Source: Candidatus Omnitrophota bacterium
GTDB taxonomy: Bacteria; Hinthialibacterota; Hinthialibacteria; Hinthialibacterales; JAKPRU01
DNA: 8,344 bases
Direction of reading: 5' to 3'
Assembly (NCBI GenBank): GCA_029557025.1
Contig: JAKPRU010001030.1
Span: forward strand, 1 to 8,344
Shown: one piece after another, positions 1 to 5,835 of the stretch
Layout of the letters: every line of letters begins with the position of its first letter
Position numbering within the stretch: the stretch's first letter is position 1
The notes under the pieces: model-generated
What the model saw: only the letters and a program-made list of their open reading frames with translations
Database searches by the model: none
What the model was told of the DNA's origin: nothing
Position numbers and translations under genes: made by a program

Positions 1-48
1 GAGGCTTTTTGACCCACAGATTTCTCAAGAGAACCTTATGTCAATAAT
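1..48 (+). other. Upstream edge of kinase gene with in-frame TGA
   Basis: Propeller-like reading of the downstream kinase continues upstream of the first usable start (GTG at 49): residues EPYVNNVLED are encoded from about position 31 and match the corresponding blade of the paralogous kinase at 5836-8344. The same frame meets a TGA at 10-12. The paralog has Trp two residues before its conserved Thr-Asp, close to this position, so a TGG to TGA change is possible. A frameshift, a sequence-edge error or an insertion junction are equally possible. The true gene start lies outside the window or the gene is broken here. Confidence 0.5.
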
Positions 49-1335
49 GTGCTGGAAGACCGCCAAGGACGTGTTTGGGCCACCACCGACGGAGGCCTTA
101 GCCTATATCATCCGGACAGGGACCGCGATCCGCCGGAAACCTATGTGATCGACCAAGGCCGGCCAGTCCAGGAAAACACGCAATCCGAAGACGTGTCGCC
201 GGAGGGGAACCTGCGCATCGTGTTCACCGGCATGGATAAATGGAAATACACCGAGACGGACCGCCTGTTGTATTCCCACCGGATAGACACCCAGGATTGG
301 ACACCCTTTACATCGGAATCCTTCGCCTCCTTGACCGGCTTGCCGTACGGAGAACATGTGTTTCAAGTGCGGGCGATGGATCATAGCTGGAATGTGGATC
401 CGACTCCGGCGGCCTGGAAGATCCGGATTGTCCCGCCTTGGTACAAGGACAACCGCTTTATTCTCCTTTTTTTGACTTGCTTGGGGATTATCGGCTGGCT
501 GACATTTCTCCACGCGCGGCGTTACATCCTACAGGAATCGGTCATCCAAGCGCGAACCCGGGATTTGCATAGCGTGAACCAGGAGCTGCTTCGCTACCAG
601 GAGCAGCTCCGCTCCATCGCCTCGCGGATGGCGATCGACGAAGAACGCAGCAAGCGGAATATCGCCCGCCAGATCCACGACCGCATCGGTCACAGTTTGG
701 CCTTGTGTCAAATGCAGATCGAGTATCTGCAACGCGGTGATAATCCGCCGAACACGCGGATCCTGGAGGAAGTGCGGCAGACGGTGAAACAGATCATCGA
801 GGACTCGCGGGAACTGACCATCGAGATCAGTCCTCCCATTTTATATGAACTGGGGCTGATGCGGACCTTGCAATGGTTGATTGAGCAACTCAACGAAAAG
901 TACGGCATGAATTTTGTCCTGGTGGAAGACGGATTCCCTTCCGAATTCGGCATGGATGAACGCGGCATCGTATTCAACGCCATCAAGGCGCTCCTCTACA
1001 ACGTCATTAAACATGCCCACACGCGATCCGCCCGTGTGTCACTATCCCGGTATGATGGGCTCGTCCAGGTCCAGGTGTCGGACGATGGGGTGGGATTCAG
1101 TCCCGAGGATCTCCAAAAGACCGTCCTGGAAAAGCAAAGTTTCGGCCTGTTCAGCGTGCGGGAACGGATCGAATATCTCGGGGGAACCTTTCAATGCGTA
1201 TCCCGCGTCAATGGGGGAACCCAGGTGACGCTCACTCTGCCCTGGCCGGGGGAGGGAGGCCCGAATGGTGATCAAGATTCTACTCGCGGACGATCACAAG
1301 ATTTTGCGCGAAAGCCTGCGGCAAATCTTGAATGA
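49..1335 (+). CDS. Sensor histidine kinase, propeller/Y_Y_Y/HisKA_3 type, 5'-truncated
   Basis: This is the C-terminal part of a membrane sensor kinase that should autophosphorylate and pass phosphate to the regulator encoded next. Counting from the GTG at 49, residues 1-20 are the last propeller blade (DRQGRVWATTDGGLSLY). Residues about 55-130 are a Y_Y_Y domain (GMDKWKYT, FQVRAMD, NVDPTPA), presumably periplasmic. Residues about 137-155 form one membrane helix, and 160-190 a coiled-coil-like linker. Residues 196-225 are the HPK7 H-box (ERSKRNIARQIHDRIGHSLA) with phospho-acceptor His210. The ATPase domain has N318 in NVIKHA, the D-box SDDGVGF at 344-350 and a glycine box near 365-380 (SFGLFSVRERIEYLGG). 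The N-box acidic residue four before N318 is Ala314. GTG 49 is only the first start in the open frame; homology extends upstream, so the gene is partial or disrupted. Its last 28 residues run past the conserved domain into the next gene, overlapping it by 71 bases. Confidence 0.9.
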   Translation: MLEDRQGRVWATTDGGLSLYHPDRDRDPPETYVIDQGRPVQENTQSEDVSPEGNLRIVFTGMDKWKYTETDRLLYSHRIDTQDWTPFTSESFASLTGLPYGEHVFQVRAMDHSWNVDPTPAAWKIRIVPPWYKDNRFILLFLTCLGIIGWLTFLHARRYILQESVIQARTRDLHSVNQELLRYQEQLRSIASRMAIDEERSKRNIARQIHDRIGHSLALCQMQIEYLQRGDNPPNTRILEEVRQTVKQIIEDSRELTIEISPPILYELGLMRTLQWLIEQLNEKYGMNFVLVEDGFPSEFGMDERGIVFNAIKALLYNVIKHAHTRSARVSLSRYDGLVQVQVSDDGVGFSPEDLQKTVLEKQSFGLFSVRERIEYLGGTFQCVSRVNGGTQVTLTLPWPGEGGPNGDQDSTRGRSQDFARKPAANLE

Positions 1336-1918
1336 AGAACCGGGTCTGGAGGTGGTGGCGGAAGCCCAGGATGGCCGGGAAGCGATCGCCCTCGCGAAGG
1401 AAACGCGGCCGGATATCATCTTGATGGACATCACCATGCCGAATGTAAACGGGATCGAGGCGGCGCGCCGCATCCTGCGGGAAAGGCCGGAGGTGAAGAT
1501 CCTGATTTTGTCCATGCATGCGATCAAGCCCTTCGTGGAAGACGCGTTCCGGTCCGGCATCCATGGGTACTTGTTGAAAAACTGCGCGATTTCCGAAGTG
1601 GTCGCGGCGATCAAAACCATTTTGGAGGGGAAATATTATATCAGTCCGGACATCGCGGGGATTGTCGTTCACGATTACGTTCAATCGCATGGAGGGAGAG
1701 ACAAAACAGCCACATCGGAAATTTCTCCACGTGAAATTGAAATAATCAAGCATATCTGCGATGGTAAATCGACCAAGAGCATCGCTGACATCTTATCTAT
1801 TAGCGAGAAGACCGTCGAAGTACACCGGAAACATATCATGCAAAAATTGGAATGCAACAATGTGGCCGAAATGATCAAAATAGCGATAAAAAGGGGATAT
1901 ATAACGCTGGATTTGTAA
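1265..1918 (+). CDS. NarL/FixJ-family response regulator
   Basis: This is a 217-residue DNA-binding response regulator, the usual length for the family and the evident partner of the upstream kinase. The receiver domain (residues 3-120) shows the acidic pair D9/D10 (LLADDHK), phospho-acceptor D55 in LMDITMPN, Ser83 in the Thr/Ser switch position and Lys105 in GYLLKN. The LuxR-type helix-turn-helix spans about 152-212 (ISPREIEIIKHICDGKSTKS then ISEKTVEVHRKHIMQKL). The ATG at 1265 is supported by a strong GGAGGGAGG at 1251-1259, five bases upstream, inside the kinase gene; the two genes overlap in different frames, so they are co-transcribed and probably translationally coupled. The receiver half is GC-rich and the HTH half is clearly AT-rich, for example 38 of 60 G+C at 1441-1500 against 23 of 60 at 1741-1800. 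No terminator hairpin is visible after the stop. Confidence 0.95.
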   Translation: MVIKILLADDHKILRESLRQILNEEPGLEVVAEAQDGREAIALAKETRPDIILMDITMPNVNGIEAARRILRERPEVKILILSMHAIKPFVEDAFRSGIHGYLLKNCAISEVVAAIKTILEGKYYISPDIAGIVVHDYVQSHGGRDKTATSEISPREIEIIKHICDGKSTKSIADILSISEKTVEVHRKHIMQKLECNNVAEMIKIAIKRGYITLDL

Positions 1919-1949
1919 ATTTTTTTGAAATAGATATGCCTTATCTTCA

Positions 1950-2021
1950 CTATACCTATTTCCCACCCACGATAAATACCTGAAAACCCTGATTGAAAAA
2001 TACCTGAAAACCCGAATAGAA
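1950..2021 (+). repeat. 24-bp-period direct repeats upstream of exported Kelch gene
   Basis: Two adjacent 24-base units (1974-1997 and 1998-2021) share AAATACCTGAAAACCC and differ at 3 of 24 positions. A degenerate third unit at 1950-1973 keeps TACCT and a CCC run in the same register. The array lies in the 172-base gap between the response regulator and the exported protein gene, about 70-140 bases before its start codon. That placement suits an operator for a LuxR-type regulator, but this role is inferred. On the minus strand the array reads as an eight-residue repeat (IRVFRYFS), which is only a consequence of the 24-base period. Confidence 0.6.
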
Positions 2022-2074
2022 AAATGGATTATTTTTGATATATATTCGCCAAGTTCTGCTCTTCTGATGCAATG

Positions 2075-2081
2075 AAAGGAG
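2075..2081 (+). promoter_or_regulatory. Ribosome binding site of exported Kelch protein gene
   Basis: AAAGGAG lies nine bases before the ATG at 2091 and fixes that start. It is the best Shine-Dalgarno match in the AT-rich leader. No convincing promoter -35/-10 pair could be placed; the leader contains several TATA-like stretches around 2039-2046 that are uninformative in such AT-rich DNA. Confidence 0.7.
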
Positions 2082-2090
2082 AAAATAATC

Positions 2091-4127
2091 ATGAAATCCC
2101 ATTGTTTAACCCTTCTCTATGCCACAATCACGCTATTGTGCTGCCAGTACGGCCTCACTCAGACCATCGACCTGACTACTGAAATAAAAGTATTATATCA
2201 AGAAGGTTTTGAAAATACCAATCATGGTTGGTCTGCCTCCAACGGTGTTTGGGAAGTAGGCCGTCCGACCTCCGAGCCGAATCGTGCACATTCTGGCACC
2301 AATTGTGCGGCAACAATTTTATCCGGTAACTATCCCCGATTTACAGACAGTAGGTTTGCTAGCCCATATATCGTTTTACCACCCCGGAATAATTATAAGG
2401 AAGTACTATTACTTAGTTTATGGGAATGGCACATTTATCATTCATACAATAACGGAGCGGATCATGTAGAAATAGAAATTTGTAAAAAGGATTCGCTAAA
2501 TTGGACAAAAACAAAAACCATATTTAAATTAGAATCACAGGCTTGGACAAATACTATAATTGATATATCTAATTATTTTGATAGTACAATACAAATCGGA
2601 TTTTGGCATGAAGATGATGATGAATCAAATAGTCAGGCAAGTGGAATAAGTATCGACGACATCGAAATCCACATTGAACCTCCCCGCGAGGTACCAATCC
2701 CAACGGAAATAATACCCTGGAAGCAAATGGCCCTGGGCGGACCATCACCAAGACGGGAAGCCTCCATGATTTATGATACGATTCATAACCAGATTTTTTT
2801 ATTTGGGGGAAGAAATGACACCGAAAATTTTGGCGATTCATGGACCTGGTCCGGCATTTATGATTCCGTAAAGTGGAATCAAATCACGGCCACTGGCCCT
2901 TCGCCACGGTTCGGCGCAGCCATGGCCTATGATTCCAAGCGGAGCCGGATCGTGCTGTTTGGTGGATCCAGCGGCGCGCGGCTAAACGACACCTGGGTAT
3001 TCGACGGAACAAAATGGTCCGAAATTACGGTCACAAACGGTCCCAGCCGGCGGACCAACGCGGCGATGGCTTTTGACGCCAACTTCAGTCTCGCGATCAT
3101 GTTCGGCGGCATGGACGGCTTAACCCGCTTTGGGGAAACCTGGCAATGGGATGGCGCCGCCTGGACCCAGACCGCCACGGACGGTCCTTCACCGCGCGCC
3201 GAGAGCGGGATGGCCTATGATGATAGCCGGAAGAAAATTATCCTTTTTGGCGGCCGGGATACAGCGAATTATTACAACGATACTTGGGAATATGATATAC
3301 GGGATAAATGGAAAAAATTAACAACTGCAAACAACCCTTCGCCCCGTTCCGCGCAAAACTGCCTCACCTACGATTCGCAAAGCAAACGGATTGTCCTTTA
3401 CGGCGGATCCAACGAAAGTGGTGTGTTAAGAGATACCTGGGAATTTGACGGAACTTCTTGGTTTCACACGGCCGATGCAGGTCCCCATGCGCGCTCTGGA
3501 AGCGCACTTGCATATAACGTCGAACGGGACCGGGTAGTACTATTCGGAGGGACTAATTCGTTTGAAAATGTCTCTGTGCTCGGCGACACTTGGGAATATC
3601 AAGGAGGCGAAGTGCTCGCTGTGAATTGGCACAGTCCGCTGGACAGCGCCGCGGAATTCAGCCCGGTGCCCGGCGGCTTCGACAGTTTTCCAGCGGGGAA
3701 GATCACCGTGGGCCTCTTTCCCGAGGAGGTGGGACCCTTCCCCACGGCCTATACCGACGGTCAGGGCGTGATCTTTGATATGGCCCGGGGACAGGTCTAT
3801 CTGCTGATGTTCCCCACGATTAAAGTAGGAGATAATACCGTTTTGATCCGCGCCTCGGTGCGGGCAACAGCGCCGGGATCAGCGATCGCATTGGCCGTTC
3901 TGGATCCCAGCGACAATTCGGTGGGAACCAACATTCCCAACAACAGCCAGATTTTTATGAATGAATTCAAGCGCATGGTTATCACCTTCGATCCTCCAGG
4001 CGACTTGGTTGCCCCTATTTTCCAAGTCTCCAATGTCGGCAACATAGAACCGGTGACGGTGTATATGGATAATATCGAAGTCATTCTGCTTCCGAGAGAT
4101 AAAAACCGTAGTATTTATGGAGAATAA
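2091..4127 (+). CDS. Exported Kelch-repeat (galactose-oxidase-like propeller) protein
   Basis: This is a 678-residue predicted exported protein of unknown substrate. Residues 1-23 are a signal peptide (hydrophobic TLLYATITLLCC). Residues about 35-195 are a beta-rich module starting EGFENTNHGWS and ending SGISIDDIEI, resembling the MAM-like/choice-of-anchor J or immune-inhibitor-A accessory jelly rolls of secreted proteins. Six Kelch repeats follow at about 218-263, 271-309, 319-358, 367-407, 417-457 and 466-503. Each has the pattern SPR...AMAYD...VLFGG...DTW.(F/Y)DG..W, consistent with one six-bladed propeller. Residues about 508-668 are another beta-rich module ending in VYMDNIEVILLP, probably carbohydrate-binding-like. 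No C-terminal anchor or sorting motif is evident. Likely roles are surface adhesion or binding of glycans or proteins; no catalytic residues were recognised. The N-terminal module is very AT-rich (13 of 60 G+C at 2521-2580) and the C-terminal one GC-rich (40 of 60 at 3661-3720), suggesting mosaic origin. It may be under the control of the adjacent response regulator. Confidence 0.88.
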   Translation: MKSHCLTLLYATITLLCCQYGLTQTIDLTTEIKVLYQEGFENTNHGWSASNGVWEVGRPTSEPNRAHSGTNCAATILSGNYPRFTDSRFASPYIVLPPRNNYKEVLLLSLWEWHIYHSYNNGADHVEIEICKKDSLNWTKTKTIFKLESQAWTNTIIDISNYFDSTIQIGFWHEDDDESNSQASGISIDDIEIHIEPPREVPIPTEIIPWKQMALGGPSPRREASMIYDTIHNQIFLFGGRNDTENFGDSWTWSGIYDSVKWNQITATGPSPRFGAAMAYDSKRSRIVLFGGSSGARLNDTWVFDGTKWSEITVTNGPSRRTNAAMAFDANFSLAIMFGGMDGLTRFGETWQWDGAAWTQTATDGPSPRAESGMAYDDSRKKIILFGGRDTANYYNDTWEYDIRDKWKKLTTANNPSPRSAQNCLTYDSQSKRIVLYGGSNESGVLRDTWEFDGTSWFHTADAGPHARSGSALAYNVERDRVVLFGGTNSFENVSVLGDTWEYQGGEVLAVNWHSPLDSAAEFSPVPGGFDSFPAGKITVGLFPEEVGPFPTAYTDGQGVIFDMARGQVYLLMFPTIKVGDNTVLIRASVRATAPGSAIALAVLDPSDNSVGTNIPNNSQIFMNEFKRMVITFDPPGDLVAPIFQVSNVGNIEPVTVYMDNIEVILLPRDKNRSIYGE

Positions 4128-4370
4128 CCGATCACTCATCTGAAGCATTGACAGGAGGGAAAGGAAAAGAAGGGAGTAGGAGAGCGGTTTTACTTCAGAT
4201 GGGTGACCTGTTTCGGCTCGGGAAGACGTCCAAGTGTATGATACAAGGTGATTTCCCCCGAGCGTTACCAATTCACCAACAAATCCCAGTGATTCCGTAC
4301 CATCCGCGCTACTTTCTTCGTCGGCTCGATCCGCGAACGCATCTTTTTCTCGCACCACGGATCCAGAAAT

Positions 4371-4500
4371 GACGAAGCGGCAAAAAGTGAAAATAATACA
4401 GTGATGATCCATATATTGTAGTGCAGGCGTCCCGCCTGCAACCATATTTTGTGCAGACAAGATGTCTGCACCACAATAAAGTGACTTTTTGCCGCTCCGT
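4371..4500. mobile_element. MITE-like element with inverted ends and 7-bp target duplication
   Basis: A roughly 130-bp non-coding element lies inside the ISL3 remnant. Its ends are inverted repeats of 19 bases, TGACGAAGCGGCAAAAAGT at 4370-4388 and its complement at 4484-4502, with one mismatch. It is flanked by identical 7-base direct copies CAGAAAT at 4364-4370 and 4501-4507, which overlap the outermost repeat bases, so the exact border is uncertain by a base or two. Removing the element plus one copy of the duplication joins GRFL to DPWCEKK in frame, reproducing the conserved ISL3 reading; this is strong internal evidence of insertion. It has no coding capacity, so movement would need a transposase supplied in trans; which family is unknown. 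Confidence 0.75.
4415..4477. repeat. Paired REP-like hairpins in inverted arrangement (REPIN-like)
   Basis: Hairpin 1 has an 8-bp stem TGCAGGCG/CGCCTGCA (4422-4429 with 4433-4440) and a three-base loop. Hairpin 2 has a 9-bp stem GTGCAGACA/TGTCTGCAC (4451-4459 with 4463-4471) and a three-base loop. The outer arms ATTGTAGTGCAG (4415-4426) and CTGCACCACAAT (4466-4477) are also complementary at 11 of 12 bases. The two hairpins are therefore inverted copies of one another and could fold as one long arm. Inner stem pairs differ between copies but stay paired. REP-type palindromes with a core like GCAGGCG-CGCCTGC recur as dispersed repeats in many environmental bacteria; number and spread in this genome cannot be judged here. 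Confidence 0.7.
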
Positions 4501-4708
4501 CAGAAATCGTCCCACCTACCACGGCGACTGATACTCCCACAACTCTTCCTTGAGCAGGCAGGCCTGCACCGTCCGCAGGTTATGCCTCACGATCTCCTCC
4601 ATCTCCTCCACCTGCTTGACCTATAGTTTCTCCACCCGCTTCAGGAACAGCCAGCGGCTCCGCCTCAACACCGCTCCGTGCCCCGTCCTGTTCAACTCTC
4701 ATTGTACC

Positions 4709-4918
4709 TTCATCTTCAACGAGGTGGTATTCATATCCAACGGTGATTCACTGACGAACAACCACGCGGAGGGCAAGATCCGGCCGGCGGTGATCCGGCG
4801 CAAGTTGATGCAAGGCAACCGCAGCGACTGCGGCGTGTGGACGCATGCGGGGATGATGAGTATAATTCACGTTCTGCAACGCCGGGGGTACATGCTCATC
4901 GATACACGGGTGAAATAA
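4709..4918 (+). pseudogene. IS66-family transposase C-terminal fragment
   Basis: About 69 residues in one frame end at a TAA (4916-4918) and carry the hallmark IS66 C-terminal signature: LTNNHAEGKIRPAVIRRK, then GNRS and HAGMMSIIHVLQRRGY. In the family this region (TNN.AER.IRP..I.RK) includes the last catalytic Glu of the DDE domain, seen here in NHAE. The frame stays open upstream to 4550, but that part is antisense to the ISL3 remnant and shows no IS66 character, so IS66 homology begins near 4709, where it abuts the ISL3 piece. Most of the transposase and the accessory IS66 genes are missing. It is a relic left by rearrangement or nested transposition. Confidence 0.8.
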
Positions 4919-5178
4919 CCGCAATTCAGCCCCCAGGATGGCCAACTTCCATCCTTTGTTGTAAAACCTTCCGCAGACGAGCGACTAGTTGCTCATATAA
5001 AAAAAGCGAAAAGCCCAAGTATTCATCTTGAAAATGGCTGGGAGTTCCTTTGCACTGTATCCTTTCGAGTGCTAGAGTTTTATAAGATACCCGATCTGGT
5101 CCTATTCTCTTGTGGTGTCTCCCGGCACAGCTTCTTGCGGCATGGAACAGCAAACCCGGTCAAGGGTAGGCGCGGATA
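4919..5178. other. Gene-free stretch between IS66 relic and pseudopilin gene
   Basis: No supported gene was found in 260 bases. A 75-codon minus-strand frame at 4926-5153 resembles no family I recognise and lacks a clear ribosome binding site. There is no obvious IS66 terminal repeat, no terminator hairpin, and no well-spaced promoter for the pseudopilin gene. Confidence 0.5.
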
Positions 5179-5763
5179 ATGAACAGGAGGTCTTTCACAA
5201 TCATTGAGTTGATGATCGTGGTGTTGATTGTCGGCGTCCTCGCCGTCATAGCCCTCCCTAATTTTTTAAATGCCCATATTCGATCGAAAATCACCCAAAC
5301 CCTGATCGGTTTAAAAACATACCGCACCATTCAGCATATGTATCTCTTGGATTACGGCGACATTCCCGGGAGTTACATGGGGAAGGAAGAACACTGTCCC
5401 TATATCAATCTGGGATACATCGCCGCTCCCCTGAGGGATCCGTTCGCGGATGAGAAGGATCTGATGTTTATCTACCTCGAGGGAATGCTGTACAGCCACC
5501 CGGATTTGCCCATCGGCGGCGAATGGCCTTTGGAGAAACATGAAGCGTTGAATCCCAGCTTGACCGCGGAGTGGCTCCGCGCGGGAGAGCCGTACGTACT
5601 TTTTGGCGAGGGGCCCGTGGGTACACAAAGCTGGGACCTGGAGCAATGGTTTTCCCTGTATGACGTCAGCAACGGAATCCATAGCAACGGTTGTTTCGTC
5701 ATGCTGGGGATCCGAGGGAAAGGTCAACCCGGATTCAATCTGGGGAATCGGAAATGCCACTAG
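5179..5763 (+). CDS. Type II secretion/type IV pilin-like pseudopilin
   Basis: This is a 194-residue pseudopilin with an N-terminal class III signal: a short basic leader MNRRS, cleavage before Phe6, Glu at mature position +5, and the hydrophobic helix FTIIELMIVVLIVGVLAVIA followed by LPNFLNA. Prepilin peptidase normally cleaves after Gly; here the -1 residue is Ser, which is uncommon. The C-terminal globular part includes YDVSNGIHSNG, matching the Y-D-P-T/S-N-G-T-x-S-x-G ending common in stand-alone GspG-like proteins of PVC and Hydrogenedentes-type bacteria. It would be inserted in the inner membrane and assembled into a pseudopilus or sit as a surface protein; no other secretion genes are nearby. 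The ATG at 5179 is the only good start, since an in-frame TAG lies at 5167-5169; AAGGGTAGG at 5162-5170 serves as ribosome binding site. It is flanked by IS debris upstream and a sensor kinase 72 bases downstream. Confidence 0.88.
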   Translation: MNRRSFTIIELMIVVLIVGVLAVIALPNFLNAHIRSKITQTLIGLKTYRTIQHMYLLDYGDIPGSYMGKEEHCPYINLGYIAAPLRDPFADEKDLMFIYLEGMLYSHPDLPIGGEWPLEKHEALNPSLTAEWLRAGEPYVLFGEGPVGTQSWDLEQWFSLYDVSNGIHSNGCFVMLGIRGKGQPGFNLGNRKCH

Positions 5764-5820
5764 CAGCCCGTGCGCCTAGATGGTGGCGTATGTTCCCCGC
5801 AGTGATTGGCGATACCGATG

Positions 5821-5828
5821 AGAGAGGG
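5821..5828 (+). promoter_or_regulatory. Ribosome binding site choosing the second kinase's start
   Basis: AGAGAGGG ends seven bases before the ATG at 5836. An earlier in-frame ATG at 5818 has no comparable purine-rich site in front of it and would add six residues (MREGWI) to the signal peptide, so 5836 is preferred. An in-frame TGA at 5803-5805 bars starts further upstream. Confidence 0.6.
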
Positions 5829-5835
5829 TTGGATC

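Larger units (their letters stand above)
4190..4710 (-). pseudogene. ISL3-family transposase remnant, interrupted and degraded
   Basis: Minus-strand reading from 4710 down to a terminal TAA at 4190-4192 matches the C-terminal half of ISL3-family (IS204/IS1001/IS1165) DDE transposases. Recognisable stretches are RRSRWLFLKRVEKL, VRHNLRTVQACLLKEELWEY, then FLDPWCEKKMRSRIEPTKKV and finally EITLYHTLGRLPEPK. In-frame stops occur at 4699-4701 (TGA), 4621-4623 (TAG), 4516-4518 (TAG, where relatives have Trp) and 4265-4267 (TAA). A 137-base insertion (MITE-like element plus duplicated target) splits it between 4370 and 4501. After VNW the reading jumps in frame to EITLYH. The family segment normally between them, about 30-40 residues carrying the S-G-V-V-E-G motif with the third catalytic acid, is therefore missing. 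The N-terminal half is absent and gives way to the IS66 fragment near 4709. This copy cannot be functional. Confidence 0.85.

Noticed and set aside
1..36. Possible ISL3-like terminal repeat at the window's left edge (minus-strand reading begins GGTTCTCTTGAGAAATC)
   Set aside because: It vaguely recalls ISL3-type ends, but no transposase is visible and the resemblance rests on memory only; the upstream sequence would be needed.
1793..2092. Minus-strand frame with an eight-residue repeat (IRVFRYFS twice)
   Set aside because: It simply mirrors the 24-base DNA repeats and runs antisense into the regulator gene.
4137..4201. Inverted repeat CATCTGAAG (4137-4145) with CTTCAGATG (4193-4201) after the Kelch gene, considered as a terminator
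   Set aside because: The loop is about 47 bases, there is no T tract, and one arm lies in the ISL3 relic; probably chance.
3879..4460. 193-codon minus-strand frame spanning the end of the Kelch gene and the ISL3 relic
   Set aside because: It is out of frame with the ISL3 reading and antisense to the Kelch gene; no coherent homology.
5050..5086. TTGCAC and TATAAG as a promoter for the pseudopilin gene
   Set aside because: Spacing of about 25 bases is too long for a sigma70-type promoter.
4926..5153. 75-codon minus-strand frame in the gene-free stretch
   Set aside because: No ribosome binding site, no known domain and no conserved context.
5311..5760. 149-codon minus-strand frame opposite the pseudopilin gene
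   Set aside because: The + strand frame has an unmistakable prepilin signal and globular ending; the antisense frame has no recognisable domain.
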